Positions 21,401 through 34,815 of a stretch of 64,000 nt of DNA are shown here, one piece after another. A program made the position numbers and the translations under genes. Under the pieces are notes generated by a model, which saw only the letters and a program-made list of their open reading frames with translations, was not told the DNA's origin and did not search any database. The DNA comes from Parus major (Eukaryota > Chordata > Aves > Passeriformes > Paridae): positions 2,695,562 through 2,759,561 of the forward strand of contig NC_031783.1 of assembly GCF_001522545.3 (NCBI RefSeq). The letters are read 5' to 3'. Numbering within the stretch: the first letter of the stretch is position 1; each line of letters begins with the position of its first letter.

Positions 21401-24400
21401 CAGCCTGGCAGTGATCCAGGCGGGCAGGTGACACTCTGGGTGTGCAGGTGACACTCTGGGAGTGCAGGTGACACTCTGGGTGTGCAGAGGACACTCTGGG
21501 CATGCAGGTGACACTCTGGACGGGCAGGTGACACTCTGGGCATGCAGGTGACACTCTGGGAGTGCAGGTGACACTCTGGGTGTGCAGAGGACACTCTGGG
21601 CAGGCAGGTGACACTCTGGGTGTGCAGAGGACACTCTGGGCAGGCAGGTGACACTCTGGGTGTGCAGGGGACACCCTGGGTGTGCAGGTGACACTCTGGG
21701 CAGGCAGGGGACACTCTGGATGGGCAGGGGACACTCTGGACGGGCAGGTGACACTCTGGGCAGGCAGGGGACACCCTGGGTGTGCAGGTGGCACTCTGGG
21801 CAGGCAGGTGACACTCTGGGTGTGCAGGGGACACTCTGGGCGTGCAGGTAACACTCTGGGTGTGCAGGTGACACTCTGGGCGTGCAGGTGACACTCTGGG
21901 TGTGCAAGTGACACTGTGGGCAGGCAGGTGACACTCTGGACGTGCAGGGGACACTCTGGGTGTGCAGGTGGCACTCTGGGCAGGCAGGTGGCACTCTGGA
22001 CGTGCAGGGAGCCCCGCTGCCATCACCACTAGATGGTGCTTTGTTGACACAATATCGTCAGAAAGCATTTCCAGCAGCTCCCACTGGCAGCAGCAGGCAG
22101 AGATGCAGCTCCAACTTTGCTGACTGCAGAGCTATTTTTACTCCCCAGCAAGGCTGGGGGTGCCCTTCCCTCTGAATTAGGAGCTGAGAGCTGAGCTGAT
22201 GAGGCACAGGCAGGCCATACCTTGCTGGAAATCTCCTCCTCTGCCTCCTCCCGGTCCCACCCATCAGGCTGCTGCCGGTTGGGAAGGGAGAACAGCTCTG
22301 CTAAGCACGAGAGCCTCTTCGATCATCATGCAAATGATTTCCCTCTCTAGTCAGGCAGTGTTTCATATTCAAATACTGAGAATGTCAGTGGTGGCTTCGC
22401 TTCTCCCTGGCTTATTTTCCATTTGTTCAGTTCAGAGTGATTTGTATGATTCAATACTGATCTCTGTGACAGCAGATTCTGTGCATGGACATGAGGCTGA
22501 AGTGTCTCAAAAACTAATATGGGAACATGCACATCCTCTAATCCTCTGCCACGTTTCTCAGAATAATTAATGAATTCAGCATTTGCTTTTTTGTAAAGCA
22601 GAAACCTGACAGGTCTTTTCAGTAAAAGGCATTTGCCTTCAAATCAGATGCCTCCTCTGGATGTTACTGCATGATGTGTCTTTGAAAGGGAACCTGCAGG
22701 CTTCTCATTAGGGGGGAGAAAAATTCTTTTCCCCTGGCTTTTGCAAAGTATTTCCAGCTTCTCTGTTAGGCTGGTAACTGCCCAGTGTGACTAATGCTCC
22801 TGGTTTTCCCTGTGCTGCTGTGCAGTGAGCCATGCAGACCTGGGAAGAGGTCACCCTGCAGTCCTGGCGTTCAGGTCACAGAAAAAAGCTCTGTGATCTA
22901 TCAGGATTCCAGTTCTCCCTCTTGCTGATACCAGCAGCTCCTGCACCTTAAGTGCTGACCTAAAAAAGCTACAATTGCTTACTCTGAGTTTTTCCTGAAT
23001 GGCTAATGCCAGATGCCAGCCAGTCAATGAAATACATTCTGGAGACAGCAAAGAGGTTTAATATATAGCATTAGTGGGAGTCCTGGGCTTAAAAATAGAT
23101 TAAGTCACACAAAAATGTGTTTAAACAGACTTAAATATATTCTCTGGCACATAGGTATTTGCTGATTTTATGGTATTGCTACTGGCAGCTTCTTCAAGGA
23201 GGCAGAGGGCTGGGATAATGTAATTTAGTGCAGGTGGGGGCTGCAACAGAGCCATGGGAGGAGGAGGAGGAGGGGGAGGAAGAAAAGTGTTCTAGGATTG
23301 TGTTAGCAGAAAATGCTGCTGATTACACTGTCTTTGTCTAGAAAGCAATAGTCACCAGACAGGAGAAGAGTGCAATTCCAGAAGAACAGGAATCTAATCC
23401 CAAAATAGCAGCTGGCTTGCCTTTTCTGGCTGGATGCAGAGGTGTAGGGAATTTGCTGGAAAACACCTGGAGCTGGATGGGACCTTACAGATCCTTCTGC
23501 CTTCCTCTGTTCTCTGCATTTGAAATGCAGATGCAGTTTAAAGCCAACACTACAACCTACAGCTTTTTCCTGTTTGAAGAGCTACTACATGAGAATTTTA
23601 AAATACTCCAATGGGGCTGAAGGTTCTTTCCTGGAGCCCCAGAAGCTCAACCTCCTGAAAGCACAGAGCCAGATGAGCCAGGCACCAACACCTCTGCTTT
23701 AAGGGAGGGCTGCAGGTTACAGAGCCCAAAGCCTTTACCTCAGGGTCACAGCAGCTAGTAAGTGCAGAACCCCAAAACTCTGGCACACAGGACTGCAGCT
23801 ACACTGAACCAGTGATGTTCAGTAACACCATGCTGTCCTCTGGGATCTCTCTATCCCCACCACCAGATGTGCAGGTACCCATGAGATGCAGTGTATCAGA
23901 AGAAAGCTATAGTGTGAACACTGCTGAACAGGGGTCCCACACAGGCAATACCAGATGACCAGGACCTCACTCTCCCTCTCCTGGAGCTTGCTGTGGAGCT
24001 AAAGTCCTTGCAGCACATTTCCCATGGTTTATCTAACAAACCCTCAGGCTCTGGGGCCCCAGCAGTACAAGGGCTCACAGCACTCAGTGCCACTGGTTTG
24101 GTATCCCAGGGGAGTCAGTGTGTTTATGTGCACAGGAGAGCTTTTCAATGCCACACCAAACCACTTCCAAAATTTCTAGGGCATGCTAGGCTCTGAAGGG
24201 CAGAACCCTTTTGGTTGTGCTGGAAATGGCCTGATAGCAGACACAAACACCCCCAAGCACAACATCACCTGTTATTTGGTTTGTGGGGGAAACAGGGATC
24301 ACACAAAACCTCTTATGGGAAGGACCCCTCCTAGACAGGCCCCAGGGATTGCTCACTAACTCCTGAGAGCCATGGTGCCAAAAAAGTGATGCAGAGCATC

Positions 24401-27400
24401 CACAGCCCCTGAGTGATGGCAGAAGTGGGCACTGCTGTGCCATGGCTGGTGTTTTACACAGTGAGGGTGCATTGGAACTCACAGAGCCCTGCATGGATGG
24501 GGGAACAGCATCGTGGAAGCTGTGGGGGCTACAGGAGCCTCCAGTATCCCTGTGCCACTGATGACCACGGCAGTGGAGCAGGGAACTGACCACCCCAGCT
24601 GCTTCCACAGCAGCTGCAATCTCCCTGTGGTACAGGGTAAGCAGAGTGCCAGGCTGCCAGAGGGGATGAGAAGATCACTGACCGCTCGAACGCGTTTAAG
24701 GCGCTCCTCTAACTTCTCCTCTGCTTCACGTTCCTTCTGTACTTCCTCCAAACGGTTGATCAGCTCTGCAGCAAACTTCTCTGGTTCCACGTGGATATCC
24801 TTTGGCATTCGGTAGGTACGCTGCAGGGAGAGCACAGCATGGCTTAGCAAAGGATGAATGAAAAATCCCACGTTTCTCTGGGAGCCTTTGATAACTGGAA
24901 ATGCCGGTCGCTCCGGTGGGAGCTGGGGGAGGACAGGCTGGCAGGCACTCAGGTGCAGCTCAGGACCTGGGGGCTGGAAGCTGAGCCACCACCTCCAGGA
25001 GTTCCTCAGCTGGTACCAGCTCCACACACCGCCTCATCTAAGGGAAAGGTTTTCTGGAGCTGCAGTTCAAAAAGCTCTTTTGGCACCAAATTCCACTCCC
25101 CGATGGAAGTGCTTGCTTTTTTCCCAGTGGACACATGGTCAACAGGAATATCCCAGTCTCCAAGGGTGGAAAAAGGATGTACAGACCTTTCCACCTTTCA
25201 AACCTCCTGTTTATGGCAGTTATGCTTTCAGTTTGGTAGAAGGGAGGGTTCTGGTGCACACCTACTCAGCTTATCCCAGGAGGATCAGTGTGTGTCAGTC
25301 CACCTCTGCAAATCCAGCCCCCAGCCCAAGGTCCCAATTCCCACAAAGCATCCTCTCTTGCTGGAGGATCCTATGGGATTGCATCTCAGCTTTTCAGAGC
25401 TGTGCAATGACTCCCTGCTTGCTTTATCAATACAGCACTCTTACAAGCACAGAGGTGCCATTTTTCTGCTTGCTCTGGGTGAATAAATGAATATTTATGG
25501 CAGTTCAAGGACATTCTTGATTCCTTATGCTGAGTTACTTCATCCCTAAATTCTTGGGTTCTGGGATAAGAAGTTTGTGAAGTATGAAGTTATCAGCTGC
25601 TGCATTTTCCCCCTCATTTTTATCCTTTCTATATTATTTTTTTTAAATAGTAGAAAAAGTAAAATGCCGCATCAGAGATAAAAATTTAATTTGGAGAAAA
25701 AATAGTTGGAAATTCAACAGCATAAAACTCTGCATTCAAATATTTCAATACTAACATGAGAGAAATATACACTCTATAGGACCAGAGACAAAATTAAATG
25801 TGAAGATGTGAGATAATTCACAGCAAAAGAACAAATACAGCATCAGAAGCAGACATTGAGCTTGAAAACTTTAAAGGAGGATGAGAGACCACCCGAATTT
25901 ATCCCAGGCCAGCCAGAAGATCAAAGCAGAACACTAAAATGCTGCTTTGCCTCAAAACCTGACAAAAGCATGCAAATCTCATTGGCTTTTCTGTCTCTGC
26001 CAGCTGGAAGGCAGGGAAGAAAACCAGAGGCAGTAAGAACCCACTGATGGCACTGAGCAGCTGAAGACTCTTTCATGACACCCCAGTTGGGTTGCAGAGG
26101 TCCCAGTTAAAGCACTGCTTGTTTCATTTGCCAAGAGGGATGGGTCTTCCTGAGCCTGCCAGCAAATCTCAATCCCAGTGATCCATCTGAGCTGGGAACA
26201 GCCCCAACCAATGATTCCCTTCATCCTTACAGCCACTGGAGAGAGCACAACATGTGGGAGGTGATGTCACCACCCTGGGATGACATCTTCAGTGCCACCA
26301 GGACCTCCAGCCCTGCAAACCAATGGACTGTATCACAAAAAGCTAAACTGCAAAAAAAGGTTTTATCAACAAAAATGATGTTCAGTCTTGTAATACTGGC
26401 AGAGGGGCCAAAGTAGCACCTTTCACCTTTGTTTAGTCCAGAAATGGGCTCCAGATGTGCTCCAGCACAGGAGAAGATGTGGCAGAGCTGGTTCTTGCTC
26501 TGTTACTTCATGAGGAGCTTCTCAGGATGTCTCCCTGTTCCCCTGCATAGCTCTGGGAAGCACTTCTGGCTAAGGGATCCTGCTTCCCTCACACCAACCC
26601 CATGACCATCACCACCATCCTTCCTTGTGAGGCCACACAAGTGATTCCCAAGGAGGGAATTCTCTCCCTTGCCTGACAAGTCCCAACCTGCTGGGTGAGG
26701 TGTTCCCTCCCTCCTGCCACCTCAGGATGCCAACTCTCCCTGCGGTTGTTTATAGATGGTGGCACCAAGCCCTGCTCCGTTAGACACTTAATGAGCCTAA
26801 TAAGAGGCAGCTTGGAGCTCAGCACTTAGTCTTGGATCTCCCTGCTGCAGCTACCACAGAAAAACACAGAAAGAATTACCCTTTGTTTTCCTAGCCTTTG
26901 ATGCAGGGCAGCATCCCAAACCAAGGTCTCTCCTGAACCTGTGGTAGCAGTGGTTGAAAGGGCTGAAGTTTGCTAACCTGAGTGTCCGAGTCCTGTCACA
27001 ATGAGCTGGTTCCTTGCAGACCCAGCAATGCTGAAGATATTTGGAATCACTGCTGTACCCAGGGAACTCAAAAGAAGATGATTCTGAGTCTTTTACAACT
27101 AATACCTCAGCACGTTTATCCACAGTCTCCCAAAGTCTGGAGGTGACTGAAGCTCAACTACAGAAATTACAATAACTGAAGCCAAGACTCTTTAGAATGA
27201 ACTTGTTTTCTTCTCTCTTTGTGAAAGGTTTTGCACCTGCAAAACCCACTGCCCTGTCCTTGGAGCTTCAACAGCCCAACAGCTTGCCTCAGCAGCCTGC
27301 TTGAGGAGAGATGCAGCCTCCTCTGCAAGGGTCCCCCTGAGCATCCGAGACCACTGCAACTGAAACAAACCTCACTTCACCCCATGGATACCAGCTGCAC

Positions 27401-30400
27401 ATGCCCTATGCTGTCCTGGTGGGTACCTGTAAGGCTAACTCAGGAGCTGGTGAGCAGGATGATGCTCTGAACATCACAATGGGTCTGACTTTATTCCTAG
27501 CTCAAAAAGAATGAACAGTCTACACAGAATTCCCCAAAACTAATAGTATTGCAGTATAATGAATGCAAATTCCCTGTGCTGAAACAATACAGATAACTGC
27601 TGAGAGCTCTCTCTGCCTCCCTAGACAGCAAACATGGATTGCACTGACCTGGTTCAAAAGGCTTAAGACAACAAAGTGTTTGAAGCCTTTATCAAATGAT
27701 GGGCCTGACTTCAGAAGGGAGACAGGGGAAATACGCTCCATCAAAGACCAGCCAGGCTGAGCCTGTACCCAAAGCAGGATCCTTCAGGGCTTCAGGATTT
27801 TGAACCTGCCCCCAGCTTCCCATGGGCATCCAGAGTCCTGCCAAGGGAGTTGTAAATAAGCTGCTTATTGTTCTGAAATCACAAGGGCTCCAAATGCTTT
27901 TGTTCCAAGTTAAGGGTGCAGCACGGTCCAAGAACTGGCTGGTTTCTGAGGATCCAGCCCTTCAGTCTGGACCACAACGGGGTCTCTGGACATTCTACAT
28001 CAACAGTTCAGAAAGGAAGTGCTTAATTTTAAAGTACTGTTGAATCTAATGTTTAATTTAATTACCTATCTACTTTTATTTAATGGCACTAGTTAAATAG
28101 GTCTGTCCAGAACCAAACCATGTGGAGCTGGGGAGGCTGCAGAGGACAACAGACAGCAGGCTGAATGCCAAGTGAATTGGGAAAAATAGAAATTGCTTAA
28201 ACTAGTCTAGATGGAGCAGTCTTTCCTTGTGACAGCTCTGAAGAAGGATTTCATGGGGTATCTATCACTAGAGCATTGTCCTTGACACATGAAATGTCAG
28301 GAGCTCTGGCACCTTTGTGAAGAAGCAGCCAGCTGAGAACACGTGAGACACACAAGCTCTCCAGTAGTTCCACCAGGCAGCTGCTCTCACGTTTCCCCCT
28401 TCTTTTCTTGTAGCTGATGCAGCAGGAATTCCATGGATTTTGCTCCATGAGGCAGACGCAGCTCTTGGGTTTTGACAGATTTCACCTTCCCTGAGAAACA
28501 GAGTTTTAAGAACCAAGCTGCACATCAAAACACACCGGTATCTGAAATGTGAAAAGGCTGAAAGAGAAGAATCTCACGGCAGTTTGCAGGTTCCCCTTGG
28601 GAAGCATCAGCCTCAACTGCTCTGAGATGAAACAGGAAGTTTTTAAACATTACACTGGGTAGAGGTTCCCTAAGCAGCTCCAGGGATCTGTGGTTTGGGC
28701 TGAACTGTTTCTGACAGATGTGACTGGGCCAAAGAATTCTGTGCTGGTAAATCTCCCTCTTCTACAAGAGGTTTGATGCCTCCATGATGCCTGAGGGGCT
28801 GTTGTTAGATCACAAGTCAGTCTTGGAAATGAAAGGAAGATGACAGGCTAGAGAAGCCAAGAGAAAAGAACTTCTGAACCTCCATGTTTCTTAGATTAAT
28901 GCATTCCTCTGTGACATAAATTTTTAACAGATAAATGGTGTTTCCATACCAGAAACATTTGTGGCAGAGCTCACAGATAGCTGGATTTCAGCATCCAGTT
29001 TAGCAGCATTCAGGGATTAGCAGGGAGTCCTGCTGCAGCAAGGTGTTTGAGGAAAATGGTATAAAACAGGGAATTCTGGGCAGGTTCCCAACTCACAGCA
29101 GCAGAAAGCTCATTTAGCTGCAGTTATCCAGGCAGCACGAGACCAGGCTCCTCCTGTGCTCCTCACTCCTACAGCACAGCACAGTGCTCACTCACAATCT
29201 CCTGCTCCACTCTGGAACACCACAGAAGCCACCTTACAGCACCCTTGATTGTGGGGCAGGACAGGAGAGCTCCTGCCTGATGATCAAGCTCCAGCAAGAA
29301 CATCAGAAAATGGCTTCTTTATGCAGTTAAACAACCAAACACCAGGTCCTAATTCTTGAGGTTGGATTTTTCTGAGTTTGCTGTGGAAAAGGAGGATCTC
29401 CCATCCTCTCCTGGGAAAGGATGAATGCCAGAGCCAGGTACAGCCCTGTGTGCTCTGGGCTTTCTCCCTTTCTTTGGCAACTTGCTTGCTCTTTCCTTCC
29501 TTGGTGCTCCAAGACTCTGCTCAAATCCAAGAGAGAGCTGGAAAACCACATGAAAGCAACACTCACTCTGTGTAATGTGTTCCTGCCAGAGGCACAAACC
29601 AGAGGTCTCCCTGCTTGCTGGAGATCCTCCCCCACTGCATTCCTGGGCAGAGCGCCACTTCACAGAACACAACTTTTCCAAACTTAGAGCACTGCTGACT
29701 GCCTAAGTGTGGAAGATGTGAGCTGCTAAGTGTGGAAGATGCAGATCAGAGCCATCCACACATGTCCTGCTGCTGAGGAGGGTGTTCCACATAGCTAGCA
29801 CATGCAGTCACTACTTGGAGGCAGCAGGGCTGCTGGGACCAGCGGGCAGCCTCCTCTGAACATATAATCACTGCAGTTTATAGCTTCTGGACTTAACTAC
29901 AAGTGCTGCTATTAAAAACAATATAAGTCCTTTCAGAATTTTGCATAATAGCCCCATAACTCATTTGTCAGGGAACGGGAAGGTCTGTAAAGGACTTGTG
30001 AAATGACTTTCGGAAGTAGGAGGTTCCCTATTATCAGTAGGAAAACATGCTGTGCATTCTGCAGGCACTATCAGCATGGACTCTGGCTGTGTTGGAGATA
30101 GGAGTCCATAAAGACCTTCACTCAAAGGTTGTGATTTCATCAGTGCCACACATTTGGAAGCAGCTAACCTCAGGTCCAGCCTGATTTAGCCATTGGCTGT
30201 GGGATAGCCCAACCACTGGTTTCAGAAAGCAACACTTGAAGCAACATTTACATGGCTCCTTGCTAATTTGGGCTGTTTAATTCAAAGAGTGTGCAGTTAG
30301 AGCTGAATTTTAAAGAGTAACTTTATAACATTTCACACTGGTGTTGTCAAAACACATTGTCTAATTACCTTCTCTTTTCTTGGCTGATTGATAAGCGAGG

Positions 30401-33400
30401 GCAGAGCAGTGCCTCTCTGAAGTCGATGCCAATTCTGTGTCAGTAATTGGTTGGCAGGAGGTGCCAGAGTGTCTGAACTAAACTTTTCTTCCCTGGAGAA
30501 AGACTAGAACTCACTCAACTTCTCAGTCCTCGGCTCCCATATAAATATGTGTCAAGATGCCTTTTACCCTAGGACTTAAAATTACAGTGCAGAACCTAAT
30601 GGGAACAGCGGATGTTTCACAAAAAAAATCCTTGTGAAGCCTCTGTGTGTAGTTTAGGAGGAATATGTAATTCTAAAAGACTGTGTAGGCAAGTAGGATA
30701 ATATAAAAATTTATAAGCAGCAGGTGGGCAATTTAAACCTTGTTTTTTACCCTGTTTTTAAAGCTGGTTTCCAAAAAGGTCGATAAAATTTAATGCTAAG
30801 TAAAACTAATTAGCCTGCAAGGAACTGCTGCTGGAATGACACTTATTCAGTTCAACAAAAGAAATGTTTGGCAGATGGAAGTTCGTTAAAATAGAGCTCA
30901 CTATACATATTTAATGCTCCATACTCTGGGTTTATAACCTGCAGTTCATCGAGGCATTGCCAGTGCACACCATCAACAGAAAGCCACTATTATTTTTATC
31001 CAAAAGGTAAAGCCACTGACAAGCTTTGAAGTCAGAGAATATTCAGTCAGTAGTTCCCACTGTTGGGGAACAGCAACAACAATAACAACAAAAAATAAAG
31101 GCCAAGCTTTCAAACTTCAACTCTAACAAAGCCATGCTTACAGTAAAAACGGCATCAAGTGAAATAAAAAGGCACCCAGCCAGCCTTTTCAACAGCAACC
31201 ACACTGTGAAAGCAACTGTGTGAAAAGAGAGGTGACTGAGCTAGGATGGCTATGAGCGTCCACAGCCAGGGCTTTTATTGTCAACCCAGTGATCAAAGCA
31301 CAGGAGACCCTCTTAAATCTAAGGAAAATAATCTAATTTAAAAGGCAAAACAAAGAGTGGTGGTTTTGGTGTGGGGATTTTTTTTTTCTTTTAAATCAGA
31401 TTAAAACAAGGGTGTATTTCTGCTGGTATTGTGCTGCTTTGAGCAGGCAGGATGGGAACAGCTGCGTCAAGTTTGAAGGCACTTCTGGAAAAAACAGATG
31501 GAGGTTTTTTCTCTCCCTATTTAATTTGTGCTGGAGTCCAGCTGTCCAAAGGGGAAAGAAACACCTTTATTCCCTACTAGATATTAAATGTCACCTGTAA
31601 CTTCTCAGAAAAAGAAAACAATAATAAACAGAGCTGCAGATGGTGATGTGGAGCCCTAGCAGTTGTGCTCATCTTCCAAAAGCTGTTTGCTTACCTGGAG
31701 CAACCAAGGAGACAATGTCAGATAAATGAAACACTCCTGCACCTTTTTTTTCCTCCTGCCTTGTGTCCCCAGGAGAGCTTTGCTGAGTCCTTGAGAACAA
31801 CTCAAGGCTACAGCTCCTCTGGCTGCTCAGTGCAGAAATACTGCTGGGGACCACTGCACTTTTCCCCAACTGACCTTGGCTGAGAGCTGCATCAGCCTCC
31901 ATGTCCAACAGCCTCCTACACCTTCCACAAACACCTCCAGCTCACCTGAGGGCATGGAGCTGCTTGCAGATAAATGCCAGCCAGTGCTTCCATTCTCATC
32001 CAGGAGAAACTATCAGCTATGGACTGAACAGTTACAAAAAACTCTGTGTTTTGAATTCTGAATGGTGAGTTTGGCAGAAGGCTACAAGCCTTTTCTTAGC
32101 ACAATGTATGTTGTCTTAAAGCACCCCCAAGTGAATCCAGCACTAAAGGGGATTAAACTCAAGCACAAGCAGAGTGACTGTCTGCTGGAGATCTCACATA
32201 TTTTGCATATTTACCCCTGGGAAGGAGATAGTGCTACTTACAGGAATGTGAGGTAGTGGCACGCGTCCATTTGCTTTGGCACTTTCTTGCATCTCTCTGC
32301 GATGCTGCTTTCGGAGTCTGTACGGTGGGATCCCATCTCTGCCGGAATAAAACAACAACATGCCCTGCTTTAGTGTCCTTCTCTGACACACTGTGCTCAT
32401 TCAAACCTGCTGACACAGAGGGGTAGGAAACCCCTTCATGTTTGCATGCCCAGAGTAAGAGGGACCCAGGCAGGAACGATGCTCATGCAGGTCCCTGAAC
32501 CAAAGAAGCCCTTGCATGGGGGCCAGGAGGACTCACACAGCATCCACTGGGAACAGAGTGAGGCAGAGCTCCTGCAACTGCTGCTCAAGGCAGAGGCCAG
32601 GGAGAAGGACTTGGACTGCATCCTGGTACCTTTTATAGTTGGTTGCTTCCTATAAAGAGCCTGTAATGTACACATTAAACCACAGGGCAGGCTAAGAGAG
32701 GGGGGAGAAGGAGGAGTGGGAGCTCAGTGAGCATCCACTCCAAGGGGAACTCGGTCAGGGAATAAGATATATATTTTTAAGAGAGTGTGACAGCCATTCA
32801 AATGGCTTATCAAAGCAAGGGGAATGCTCCCAAGGCAGTCTTTGGCTAAGTTTGAAATTATGGGCTTGATACTGGAGTTGCTGGAGGGAAGAACCAGCCC
32901 CCTCTGCAGAGGAGGCTGGACAAGGCTAGGAAGGGATGCCATGGGCAGTCACATCCAAGTGAACCAGCTCCTCTTGGCTTTGTGCCTGTGCTGAAAGAGG
33001 TGGTGACAGAGGTCTCTGCAGAGGAAGGAGACACTGGTGGCCACAATCCTTGGGACACAGGGGTCAGTGCGTCAGAGGCACCAGGTTTGCTAAGCACCCC
33101 AAATGGCAAAGCATCACTGCCTTTGCATCTTCAGGCAAAGAAAGGAAATGCATTTTCATTCTTACCATTGCCACCACCCTGCTCACAGCCAGGGACAAGG
33201 AGAAGATGAGTGAGTAGAGCCCAGTTATGAAAGGACACAACCACCTGCTTTGTGTTATTTTGGGGAAATCAACTAATGCAAAAACAAATGCCAGCCTGGA
33301 GCTCAGCAATTTGTAGCTTTTTAATTTTACACATTTCCCTGATTCAGTAGAGCTAACTGCTTGGGAGGGCCATGCAATGAGTGGTGGGTGGAAATGAATG

Positions 33401-34771
33401 GAAGGATTTGGTTTGTCCCAGCCACCACACCATTTCCAGGCACAACCCTGCACCCCCTCTGAGCTGTGAAAACGAGCCAGCCCTGACACATCTCACAACA
33501 CAAGATGTTTGCGCAGGCCAAATGCCCTTAACACCTATCCCCCATCCCAGCTGCTTCTCCAGAACATAAACCAAACAGTTTCACCCACAGATTTTTAAAA
33601 TCAAGGTGCCATTTGGCAAAAGAAACACAATTTACTGTGATGTTTTGCTGGCAAACCTGAAAAAAGTACCAAAACTTTTATTTCAAAACAAGTTTCAAGC
33701 ACCAGCCTGTGTGAGGAGGGCCACCATCAGCTTTCATTCCCATTCCAATCATGCTGGCTGCCCTGCTGGCACCCTGGAAATGTGGGTATGGACAGAATCG
33801 CCACCAACCTACATCAGAAGAACCTAATTTCATGCAGTAACCCAGGCATACAAAATGAAACACCATTAAAATAAAATAAAACAAACCCCATGATTAATGA
33901 CAAGCGCTTTTTAGCAGGAAGACAAACGAGGGAACAGAAAATGAGCCAGGCTAATTACAGCTCTGGTGAGTGGCTGCAGGTAATGCAGGAGGAGGAAAAG
34001 TGTGTTGGGAGCATCATCTCTGCTGTGCCTGCAGTGACAAGGCTTGGGAGCAGGAAAACTTCCCCACGTTGCTGTACAGGGATCAGGACAGCGTTCATTA
34101 GGTGACTTAATTTTCTTTAATGATGAGAATCACAACGGTTAAAGAGTTCCACCACGGCCTTTTCTAGACTGGATGGTAACAAAACAACTGCACGTTTTCA
34201 GAGGGAAAAAGAAAAAAACCTGGGGGATTATTTTAGCCATTGCTGGTCGGCATCAATAGTCAACATTTCAGCTTAACCAGTGCACAAAACCCGGGTGCCA
34301 GAACACAACTCGCACACTAAAGCCACACGGCCATTCGCAGGGAACGCTGCATTATGTTAGAAAGTGCAATTTTTCTTTCTTTCTTTCTTTCTCTCTCTCT
34401 CTCTTTTTTTTTTTTAATTCTCCCCAGCAGCAGTCCCAGCGGAAAGAGCGACTTTTGTTCCCAGCACAGTAGCGAAAGGCTGATAATGGCCTCTAATCTA
34501 TCCGGCTTCAAACACATGTTCAGCCCCGCTGTGCTGCCTTTGATGTCATTTTAACTAGATTCCCCAATGCCACCTCTGAACTTGGAACATTCCTTCGTTC
34601 AATGTACTGTGCCAACTCAACCAGAGGAAGCAAATTCAAAGATAAGCACTTTAATTTTATCCCAACAAAACCTTATTCAATAGATGGGGGAAAAGCAAGG
34701 AAAACCAATACCATACTTTTGTTTTCCTTTTGTCAGGTAGCTTGCTTTGAGATATTTTCAATAGATAGAGA

Positions 34772-34815
<44 letters not shown>

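Larger units (their letters stand above)
19053..24682 (-). other. AXIN1 intron carrying a CR1 tail and two minisatellites
   Basis: A 5.6-kb intron. From the AXIN1 acceptor outward it holds a CR1 3' end (about 19072-19290), a degenerate 22-bp array (21192-21420), the 20-bp minisatellite (21421-22010) and a purine-rich GGAGGAGG patch near 23260. Other sequence is unassigned. Confidence 0.7.

Noticed and set aside
21421..22010. CRISPR-like array of short repeats
   Set aside because: Units are contiguous 20-mers with a three-base variable part, not repeats separated by unique 30-base spacers. The setting is a vertebrate intron.
23440..23530. Possible CR1 terminal fragment (words like GATCTGTAAGGTCCCATCCA on the - strand)
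   Set aside because: Only about 30 bp resemble CR1 and the terminal ATTCTGTGATTCT repeat is missing.
24854..25490. Two overlapping 210-codon + strand frames
   Set aside because: They occupy different frames of the same intron sequence and neither resembles a known protein or has splice context.
29700..29745. Duplicate CTAAGTGTGGAAGATG
   Set aside because: Only two copies with different flanks. Noted as a local duplication, not a repeat family.
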